Source: Caenorhabditis remanei (Eukaryota; Nematoda; Chromadorea; Rhabditida; Rhabditidae). Taken from it: a stretch of 64,000 nt of DNA. The stretch covers positions 12,319,717 to 12,383,716 of the forward strand of contig NC_071330.1 of NCBI RefSeq assembly GCF_010183535.1, given 5' to 3'. Positions 56,001 to 64,000 of the stretch are shown one piece after another (within the stretch, counting starts at the first letter, position 1; every line of letters starts with the position of its first letter). The translations under genes were made by a program, and so were the position numbers. The notes under the pieces were generated by a model that was not told the DNA's origin, ran no database searches, and worked only from the letters and a program-made list of their open reading frames with translations.

Positions 56001-58944
56001 CACAGTCATCGACTTCAACTCGAACTTCTTCATCGGTGAAGCCATCTCCAACGTCTTCAACACATTCCACGAGTCCTCGATCGACCGCCTCCACCACGGA
56101 AGACCCACGATGCCGTCAACAATGTCCAGTAGGATACCTCATTGGAGCAAAGTATTGCTACCTGCTCTACCGTGGCTCGTCTCGAATAAACTCCTACCAG
56201 GCCGCTTTGTCTGAATGCAAGACCGTCGACCGTCGGACACTGGCTTCATTCGACAAGATCGAGAACAATGCGGACATTCAAATGATCCAACAGAGTGCTG
56301 CACTCAAGAATATTGACTGGATATATGTCAACGGAATTGGAGGACGTGCAGAGAGGTTTATGAAGGCAGCATCGGTGTATAGTATCTACAACCAGACAGT
56401 TGTCGGCACTCCGATCATCAAAACTGTTGGAATTTCGAAGACTGCGGAGAACATCTCGGCACTCTGTGTAATTCCACGTGAGTTTCATTCCGCATAAAAA
56501 TTGAATAAAAATTATGACTTTCAGAGTACTGCAACCAGAATGAGTGCAACATCGGAAGACTCTTCATGACATATGGCTACTTCGAGAACTTCCGCCACAG
56601 TACTGACCTCATCCTGCCACAACAAACTGCCACTGTCACTTGCATCTATGGAAATCAAAAGTTCGCGACAGTGACGTGCAACAATCTCGGAGCCATCTAC
56701 CCCAGTCCGAGTCTAATCGATTGTGAGGAACAAAAGTACATGAGACTGGAAGACACCACCAATCAGACAGTTGCCGATTGTGGAATGTGCTATTTGAGAG
56801 GAACAGAAGATTGTAAAGTTGTGGATGAGAAGAAGAAGACATTCAGATGCATCTGCAGCAAGGACTACTACGTGAGTAGTGTGAAACTGATAGAATTACA
56901 ATGAAATATATTCCAGATGAGAACCTGCTGGAAAATGTTCAATCCGTGCAATTCAACTGTCTGTGGACCAAATGCGAAATGTGGATTCAACGGAACGAAC
57001 ATGTTCTGCACATGCGGTTGGGGATGGACCGGAGAACGCTGTGACCGATTGTTGAAGGAAAAGTATAAGGGAAACATGGGTTACTCAACGACAGTCGGAG
57101 CAACCATCACTCTCGGAGGACTCCTGTTCCGAATTCTCAAGGTGTGCATCATTGGAATCACGCTCTCGGAACAAGACGATGTGAGTTTCAGAAAACTATT
57201 TTTGGAATCAATCACCAATTTTTCAATTTTCAGGACCCGCAAGACACCCACCAACGCTTCCGATCCTACTTAATGTCTGCTGCTGGAATCATAATGACCC
57301 TCTTCAGTAACCCCACGGTCTTTGGTATCGACCAACCAACATGTCGATTCTACTTCATCGCCCTTCATTTCTGCTATATAATGGGTTAGTTTATTTTTTG
57401 AAGATTTAAAGATTCAAATAATGAATGAATTTCAGCAATGTGCCAGTGGATCTGGGAGGGATTCAATGTGAACCAGGTGATCCGGTTCGTCCATGCGAAT
57501 GAATGGGAACGGGATTGGTACGGAAACCGACCACTGGGAGTCCGACTGGCGCCTCGGATGATCGGAACAACTGTTGCGGTGTCCTCCTTCCTGCTCATCA
57601 CATTCCAGACAGGATGGTATCGATTGGCTGCCGAATGGACATGTGTTGGGGTCGTCTGTCAGGAGACAGTCAACATTTGGTTCCCCATCTTCTTCGGAGT
57701 CTGCATTCTTGGAATCACCGGATTAGGCATCTACGAGTGCAGTTTCCTCATCGAATGGTGAGTTTCAATAGGCCTCTTTCAACAATTCATCAATATTTCA
57801 TCAATTTTCCAGCCGTCGCCCACTTCTCGGATACATGATTAAATTCAAGATAGAAAGAGAATTGGGCCATGTCATTGGCCGTCGTATCAAGAAGTGCAGG
57901 GACAACGATTTCATGGCTCTGATGGGGCTCGTGCTCCTAATCCTTCAGTGGATTTCCGTCATCTTCTCCTCCGATCGTCGAGATGATCCAATGTGGGGAA
58001 TGTGAGTTGTCAGATAAGAGTTTATAGATTAGAAACCTTCTTTTTTCAGCATCACCGTCGTCGTGGCTGGGATCTACTCCGCGTTTTGCGCCTTCCAGGA
58101 AATAATGACTTGTCCAGAGGTTAGAGTTTTATTACTGGAAAACTATGGAAATTCAATATATTCCAGGACAAGGCCAAGTTAGTGGAACTACTTCAACGAT
58201 TCGCTCCAGACTTCTTCGCTCCAACGTACAACGAAACGACGATGTGGTCGATCTTCGAAGTGCGTCAGATGTTCAAATTGCCGAAGGAGGAAAGAGAAGC
58301 AGCGATGGTAGGATACCTGACAATGAATGAACAGTTGTACCTGCATCATCGATGGAATCTCCGTCTCAATCATTTCTTGGGAGAAGAACTTGTCTCTGTG
58401 GAGCCAGATGACAAGATCAATGAGGCATTGATAAAAGTCTATCTGGAAGAAATGAGAAGAATAGAGGACAACAATGGAACCGATGAGGAAAAAAGGAGTG
58501 TTCAGTGAGTTCGATCTACTTTAGATTCTTATAAAATCAATGTTTTCAGACAAGCGTTCACTGAGTACTACGATTCGATCCCGTACAAAGTGACACCGGA
58601 TGCTGGAAAACTGGAAGGAAGACTGGAATTGGTGACACTGGCGACAGAGGATCCCAAATTCGGAATTCGACTCGCCAAGTTCTTCATCGTTCCCGAATTT
58701 CACACGTTTCAACCAGAAGTACCCGCACCAGGACAACCGTATGAAAGATGGAGAGAGACGTTTCACGAGAGGAGATTTTATCAGAATTTAGAGAAGGTTA
58801 GTTGGATTAGAGCGCGTTTTCTATCTTGAAATTACCGAGTTTCAGGACATCTACCTGATTACTCGTCAAGCAGCACACGAACAGGCAACATTCATCAATT
58901 CGGCGATTCTCTTCTCGGTCTATGGAAACAATGTCGCGAGATGA
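50016..58944 (+). CDS. Mucin-stalk / C-type lectin / EGF / seven-pass membrane protein
   Basis: Nineteen exons: 50016-50079, 50711-50905, 52583-52657, 52767-53003, 53080-53193, 53239-53505, 53565-53984, 54034-55143, 55194-55295, 55344-56477, 56525-56871, 56917-57180, 57234-57384, 57436-57757, 57813-58001, 58050-58119, 58167-58504, 58550-58796 and 58846-58944. 1914 residues in frame. Signal peptide 1-20 ('PVILLCLAVLVLW'). Residues ~112-1110 are a Ser/Thr stalk, expected to be O-glycosylated. A C-type-lectin-like domain follows (~1114-1270, 'CPVGYLIGAKYCYLL'), then a Cys-rich region, one EGF domain (~1366-1397) and seven hydrophobic segments (~1410-1680). A ~235-residue cytoplasmic tail ends it. 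Topology resembles an adhesion-type receptor, but I see no clear GPS cleavage motif. Stalk exons are all phase 1 and clearly duplicated. Exon 5 ends in a GC donor. Confidence 0.75.
50365..50640 (+). repeat. Direct repeat 'ACCTGTCAC', copy 3
   Basis: Lies in intron 1 of the seven-pass gene. It matches copy 1 further than copy 2 does, including 'GGTTTGTTTTGTACTT' at the end. Confidence 0.65.
51107..52145 (-). CDS. DUF281-like secreted protein nested in an intron of the seven-pass gene
   Basis: Four exons on the minus strand: 52145-52037, 51682-51543, 51420-51214 and 51169-51107, 172 residues. Signal peptide 'QLLLWFALTCFVISSSLA', then a cysteine cluster ('CQDSCPC'). The body has 'PGCVRNLTCRTGPG', then 'CENNEWYVTKYPNGWTYEVD', a pattern I associate with the worm DUF281/C6-type secreted proteins. 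The last intron (44 bases, TTTTTCAG) is inferred; reading through it instead ends in 'QEPIKT' with a stop at 51148. The gene lies wholly in the 1.7-kb intron between exons 2 and 3 of the opposite-strand gene. Extracellular; function unknown. Confidence 0.65.
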
Positions 58945-59472
58945 AAGGAATCAATTGATAATTTAGAATTTATAGTGATTTTTGATACTGGTTTTAATAA
59001 AGGGTGTAGATGGGAAGTGTTCCTTTAATTATATGTGGAGAGCAGGCATACACGACAAATACTATTCTAATCGGGAACCGGAATCGAAATGTACGAAGCA
59101 ACTACAAACTACAAAGTCTTGTTAATCCGACCATTCTCCAATTATCAACCACATCCCGTATAGTCGGTGTATCGATCCCAGGAAATTTGCATGGATAATT
59201 GGCTTCCTAAAGAGTTTTTGGATCACAAATATGATTTTTAAAAATATAAAATATTTTGCCGGGTTGGCTGGTTGAGAGGAAAGAAAACACGGATTTTTTT
59301 TTTCAAAAATGGAGCATACAGAAGTTGAACAAAAAATGTATAAGATTTATTTGAAAGTATTATGACATCGGTTTAAATACACAGTTGATAATTTGAAAAA
59401 TATGACAACACACGGACAAATCCCTAGACAAATAGTAATATTTTTAATACAAATGTATATTTTGAGCATGTG
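58945..59472. other. Convergent 3' intergenic region
   Basis: Holds the 3' ends of the seven-pass gene (+, AATAAA at 58996) and the kelch gene (-). AT-rich beyond 59.2 kb. Nothing else seen. Confidence 0.5.
58996..59001 (+). terminator. Polyadenylation signal AATAAA
   Basis: AATAAA 52 bases after the stop codon of the seven-pass gene. Confidence 0.65.
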
Positions 59473-62328
59473 TTAGCTAACACCTTGCTCTGATATACTT
59501 GGGGTTCCCGTACAACTAATAATATCCCATTTCTGTCGATCCTCATCAAATTTCTCCACTTCAGTGATCTGACTCCAACTATCCGCACATCCACGTATCG
59601 CATAAATTGTTTGACTTGTTGCATGAAGAGTGAAATACTTTCTATCCTTATTCAGTGACGGTTCATCTCTCCACGAGTTAGTCATTGGATCGTAACTTCG
59701 AACAGATCTCAATGTGTTGCTAGAACTACTCCATCCACCAGCAATATATATTCTTCCACGGAATGTACACACTCCAAATCCTGCTCGACTTCCTTCCATT
59801 TCTCCGAACACCTCGAACTTTTGGGTCTGTTCATTCAGTTTTTCAATCTTCTCCTCGTATTCTTTTCCATTGAATCCTCCGAGAGCTGGAAGAAAATCAA
59901 TATATTGATTAAAGGAGGACTGAAGTCATATTTTTTTATTTCAGATTCTGATACTTCAGAAAATTCTGAACAACTTTCATCATTGGAGCATATGCTAAAA
60001 ATCGCTATAAATGCCCTAAATTCACGTTTTCTCGGCTCAAAAGGAGCCTAGATGGAAGAGTTTTCCCACGCGAATTTTTGCCCCCGTGTAGTCCTCTCGG
60101 ACAAAATTATTTATTTTTATTTCTCGATTTCTCGTTTTCTTGCTTTTTTCCACAAGTTTTCGTGTTTTTTTTCAATTTCTATCGTAAAAAAAGAAGAAAA
60201 AACACGAAAATTTGTTAAAAAAAGCAAGAAAACGAGAAATCGACAAATAAAATAAATAATTTTGTCCGAGAGGACTACACGGGGGCAAAAATTCGCGTGG
60301 GAAAACTCTTCCATCTAGGCTCCTTTTGAGCCGAGAAAACGTGAATTTAGGGCATTTAGAGCGATTTTTAGCACATGCTCCAATGATGAAAGTTGTTCAG
60401 AATTTTCTGAAGTATCAGAATCTGAAATAAAAAAATATGACTTCAGTCCTCCTTTAAATTAAGAAAATCTCACCATATAGTTCTCCATTGCAAGACACCA
60501 CTGCTCCATCTGCTCTCGGTCTTTTCAGTGGTGGTCCATCTTTCCAGTCTTCATGATCCGGATCGAATACTTCGACTGTATCCATATAAGTGTTATCGTA
60601 TCCTCCGGCGACATACATTTTACCATTGTGAAATCCGGCAGATGTACGGGTTCGACCACGCTTCAAGCGATTACACTGGAATAAATTATTCTTGTAGGTC
60701 AGTTTTAGATAATCTGTGCGATGAAGCTTGCCACGCCCATTTTCTGACGGTGAGTGGGCGTGGCAGCCATGTCTACTCAAATCAAAACTCACATCTCGTC
60801 TCAAATTCTTATCCTTATCATACATCTCCACATTCGGAAGAAACGATCCATTGAAAATTCCTCCAACAATAAAAATTTGCGACTTGTTACTCGCCACCGC
60901 GTAGTTAGATTTCGGATTTGGCATTCGTCCAGACGGAGTCCAAAATTGATTTTTCGGATTGAAAACACCAATAAGAAGGGGCTCACGAGCACTTTGTTTG
61001 CGGTCTGTAATTAAAAGAGTGAATATAGAATGGGATTTCACAGTACCCTTAGGTTAAACTATTGCTAGTTTTATGGTTGCGAAACGTCGTAGTTACGAAA
61101 TGTCATAGTTGGGAAATTAACAGATGCGAAACCTATGTTAAATGCAAAATACTGCAGTTGCGAATTGTCGCGAAACCAAATTAAATAGGCACACTGTCTT
61201 TCAAGTTAAACGTTCAAGGTATTCTATGCTTGATCTTGATATCACACTGCTACACTCTCAAAACCGTTGTCTTCTATTAAAAAAGAACTGTTCACAGTAT
61301 TTGGACAGAACTCACCTGCAACAACAACTGGGTCCATACTCGCAAATACAGTATTCACTCTAGTCACTGCCTTCTTATTGCTCTTAACAACATCCAAACA
61401 CTCTTCGAATTCCTCATTCAACATTTCAAATCTTCTAATCGCATCTCTGACTAACGCCAACGTGTCCTTCACCTTTTCAATACTAGCTTCAATGTTATTG
61501 AAGTGTTGCTTCCGTTCATCAACTGGCAAATCTTTGAACTTTTCGAAATATATTTTCAACGAGTCTATTGTTGTTTCGTATTTTAGTTTCAAGACTTCAA
61601 ACACCTTGTTCCCGTTGTCCCTTATATCATCCACTTTTCTCTCGACAACAACTGGAATTCCATCTTCCAAGTTACTCATTAAAACTGCCAATTGCATTGT
61701 TTTATGTCCTTCATGGTGAGTTCCATCGAGTGCACAATCTCCGCAGATTGCTAATCGTTTGGCCCTACAGAGTCCTGCTTCCGTGTCGTTGTTCACTATA
61801 TTCAAGACAAATTCTTTCTTTGTCTCATCGTGTTTTAGTACTCCTGCTTCAACAGCACAAGTAATGCAGAGACGGAGTTTTCGAGATCTTATAGTGCATT
61901 CACTACATGTTCCTTCTTCCTGAAATTGAACTCTCATTTTGATTGAAAAATTAGTGTATAACTCACTTTTGAATCTTCTGAAAGACGCTGTTGCATGTTT
62001 TTAAAATGTTGTATCATTTCCAAAACTTGATAATTGACAGTCGTAATTGCGAATGCGTCTTCTCGTTTGCAGTGCGGACATATCGAATAAATCATCTGAT
62101 GTTTGCAGTTCTCACAAATCGAATGACCACATATTCCTATGCACGGTTTCCGTGTCTCGAAATCTGGAATTTTTACAGAATTTACTCACTTTCAGCAACA
62201 CTTTTGTAAAAAACAAAAACTTTCAGTTATAAAAAGTACCGTATCCGACTCCGTCTATACCTGAAATCCCTACCATATTCATTGTAGCAAATGATACATT
62301 CCTTCACATTGATATTTGTTCTGTTCAT
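59473..62328 (-). CDS. RING / B-box-like / kelch-repeat protein
   Basis: Six exons on the minus strand: 62328-62274, 62163-61967, 61919-61316, 61004-60793, 60675-60474 and 59885-59473. 560 residues in frame. RING at ~11-53: 'CIICYN' split by intron 1, then 'CGHSICENC' and 'CPHC'. A second Cys/His module (~86-150, 'CSECTIR', 'CITC', 'CGDCALDGTHHEGH') resembles a B-box. A coiled coil spans ~165-270. At least four kelch blades follow ('IFIVGGIFNG', 'MYVAGGYDNT', 'LYALGGFNG', 'IYIAGGWSSS'). This is a TRIM-like layout with a kelch propeller, so a cytosolic ubiquitin ligase whose propeller picks the substrate is the natural inference. The donor for intron 1 (GTAGGG) was chosen because it keeps the RING in frame. 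The start follows GCAGGTAACAAA, possibly a spliced-leader site. Confidence 0.8.
59909..60457. repeat. Near-perfect palindrome of about 550 bases in a kelch-gene intron
   Basis: Starts TTAAAGGAGGACTGAAGTCA and ends in its reverse complement. Arms of about 265 bases match almost throughout ('CCGTGTAGTCCTCTCGGAC' pairs with 'GTCCGAGAGGACTACACGG'). It lies in the last intron of the kelch gene and fills nearly all of it. It resembles the palindromic TTTAAA-flanked elements of Caenorhabditis. Confidence 0.8.
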
Positions 62329-62569
62329 TTTGTTACCTGCAAAATTATTGAAAGTTGAGAAGAAAAAGAGAAAGGAACACGTTTAACGAGTGAAATAGAG
62401 TGCAAATTTAGGAAAAAGGGAAAATTATGAAACATTATGACATGCATTTAGAGTTTCCTCATTCTTAGAATTCATTGCAAAATAATTTTTTGAACTTTTA
62501 AAGTTACGAAAGTGATTGAAATTTTTTTTGCACTATTAGAAGTTAAAAGTCAGCAAATATAATACAGTG
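62329..62569. other. Upstream DNA of the kelch gene, nothing specific seen
   Basis: AT-rich promoter-type sequence between the kelch start codon and the nested repeats; no motif recognised. Confidence 0.35.
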
Positions 62570-63355
62570 CAGTGTGTGGTTTCGAGACCGCTTCGAGAAA
62601 TTTCCCGAAAATTTTCTCGAGAAATTTCCTGATAAATTTTATCGATACTTTCCCGATACTTTCTCGAGAAGTTTATCGAGACGTTTCTCGAAAAAGTATC
62701 GATACTTTTTTGATCACAAAAGTATCGATACTTTCTCAATACTTTTCTCGAAAATTAATGGTATCGAGACCCGGAGTTTCGATAATTTCCCAATAAATCA
62801 AACAGTCTGCAGTGTGTTTTGAAACCGGACGTTTCTCAACCGGTTATTTCAAAACCGGTCATTTCGCAACTGGACATTTCGAAACCGGTCATTTCGAAAC
62901 CGGCCATTTCGCAACTGGACATTTCGAAACCGGTCATTTCGCAACTGGACATTTTGAAACCGGCCGTTTCTCAACCGTTTCAAAACGTCCGGTTGCGAAA
63001 TGGCCGGTTTCGAAACATTCGGTTGCGAAATGACCGGTTTCAAAACGTCCGGTTGCGAAATGACCGGTTTCGAAATGTCCAGTTGCAAAATGGCCGGTTT
63101 CGAAATGACCGGTTTCAAAACACACTGAAGAAAAATAACACTGTTGACAAAGTACAACTTCCCGGGAAAAGTATCGAGACGTCTCGAAAGTATCGAGAAA
63201 GTATCGAGAAATCATTCAAAATTTCTCGAGAAAGTACTTTCGAGAAATATCGAGAAAGTTTCGAGAAATTTTCGAGAAATTTTTCCCGGGAAATTTCTCG
63301 ATAATTTCTCGAAATGGGCTAGTATCGAGAAAGTCATATCGATACTTACACACTG
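62570..63355. mobile_element. Composite hAT-like element made of satellite-like arrays
   Basis: Outer tips CAGTGTGT / ACACACTG, flanked by ATACAGTG at 62562-62569 and ATACAGTA at 63356-63363 (7 of 8). Outer arms are built from degenerate 'TATCGAGAAAGT' units in both orientations. No coding capacity. It appears to have inserted into the tip of the MITE that starts directly after it, because the duplicated 8 bases are that MITE's own end sequence. Confidence 0.7.
62810..63127. mobile_element. Inner inverted element of 'GAAACCGG' tandem units
   Basis: Tips CAGTGTGTTTTGAAACCGG and its exact reverse complement. The inside is a tandem of ~18-base units alternating 'ATTTCGAAACCGGTC' and 'ATTTCGCAACTGGAC', which switches orientation near 62985. 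No target duplication was found, so nested insertion versus internal amplification is open. Confidence 0.65.
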
Positions 63356-63356
63356 A

Positions 63357-63775
63357 TACAGTACCGCTCAAAAGGTCATCAACTTTGACCGTTTTCAGTG
63401 AAAAATGACCAACTTTGACAGTGTATTTCGGTGTGATCTGATAGTCCGATAAACTCAAGTTTATATGGGTTGGAGAGAGCAAAAATTGTACATCATTTCT
63501 GTAGTTGACTATTTTTTTGTAGGGACACTATCTTGAAAGTTACAGGTAATCAAAGTGAAAAACTTCACAATTTCGCTAATATCTACTAAAAATAGTCGGT
63601 TTCAGGGAGAAATGGTTTTGACAACCTGTAACTTTCATGGAAGTGTCCCTATAAAAAATGGTCAACTTGAAAAATCTAGTGCTACTTTTGCTCTGTCCAA
63701 CCCATATAAAATTAGTCAGATGACACCAAAATACACCGTCAAAATTGGTCATTTGAAACCGAAAAACAAGAGTTT
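63357..63775. repeat. Tc1/mariner-type MITE (TACAGTACCGCTC family)
   Basis: Starts TACAGTACCGCTCAAAAGG as does the copy at 8694. 'CTTGAAAGTTACAGG' pairs with 'CCTGTAACTTTCATGG'. The right tip is truncated in the same way as the 8.7-kb copy. Confidence 0.6.
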
Positions 63776-64000
63776 AGGGGTAGCAAGCAATGCGACACAT
63801 TGCTCATGTTAAATATGTTTCCCGCGGTGATCAAACAGAAAGTGAAAAGAAGAAAGGAAAGATAGACAGAAGGGAGGGAAGGTATTATATAAATGAGATA
63901 TTCGTTTCTTTCACAAGTGAAGGGATATCTTATATAGACGAAGAAGGAATTTAGAATGGGAAATATTTTTTATAAAAAAAGGAAATCTTATCTGGTTTCA

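Noticed and set aside
62810..63127. CRISPR-like regular array
   Set aside because: Units are contiguous with no unique spacers, switch orientation midway, and the DNA is animal nuclear.
62812..63304. Long open frames on both strands translating as repeated 'SKPVISQLD' or 'ETGHFATGH' units
   Set aside because: They are all frames of one tandem DNA repeat inside a palindromic element, with no start context or splice sites.

Overview
The window is nuclear DNA from a nematode of the genus Caenorhabditis, or a very close relative. I cannot name the species. The evidence is genic: most introns are 44-60 bases, with GTRAG donors and TTTTCAG-type acceptors. Several start codons follow an acceptor by only a few bases, as expected for 5'UTR introns or spliced-leader addition. 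The protein families are worm-typical (DUF3557, DUF281, LIN-15B-like, mucin/C-type-lectin proteins). Intergenic and intronic DNA is full of short inverted-repeat elements. Only two genes look like conserved housekeeping genes: a TAF1B/Rrn7-like Pol I factor and the succinyl-CoA ligase alpha subunit. The rest are lineage-expanded or transposon-derived, which suggests a fast-evolving chromosome arm.

Layout. 0-2 kb: a gene of unknown family behind duplicated promoter units. 2.3-5.2 kb: a DUF3557 gene (-). 6.3-6.8 kb: a small membrane/basic protein (+). 7.5-7.8 kb: a small secreted peptide (-). 7.9-12.8 kb: TAF1B-like (-). 14.8-16.0 kb: SUCLG1 (+). 16.3-20.5 kb: a C2H2 / integrase-core protein (+). 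20.7-24.8 kb: a coiled-coil RING protein (-). 25.5-29.1 kb: a hAT-transposase-derived LIN-15B-like protein (-). 29.7-32.1 kb (-) and 34.2-36.3 kb (+): two further RING paralogues forming a large inverted duplication. 36.6-41.7 kb: a gene with two tandem copies of an unknown module (-). 43.5-44.9 kb: the inverted paralogue of the first gene, behind a four-unit promoter array (-). 50.0-58.9 kb: a 1914-residue mucin / C-type lectin / EGF / seven-pass membrane protein (+), with a DUF281 gene nested on the other strand in one intron. 59.5-62.3 kb: a RING / B-box-like / kelch protein (-). 62.6-64.0 kb: nested repeats.

The gene models were built by hand from splice signals. All but one (TAF1B-like, one junction) keep frame across every junction, and the summed coding lengths are multiples of three. 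Exon coordinates are in each entry and may be off by a base or two. Functions are by family resemblance only. The most striking material is the seven-pass receptor-like gene, the inverted duplications (one moved its promoter array along, one differs by a clean intron), the two-module gene, and a set of short hAT-like elements with intact 8-bp target duplications, next to a gene itself made from a hAT transposase.
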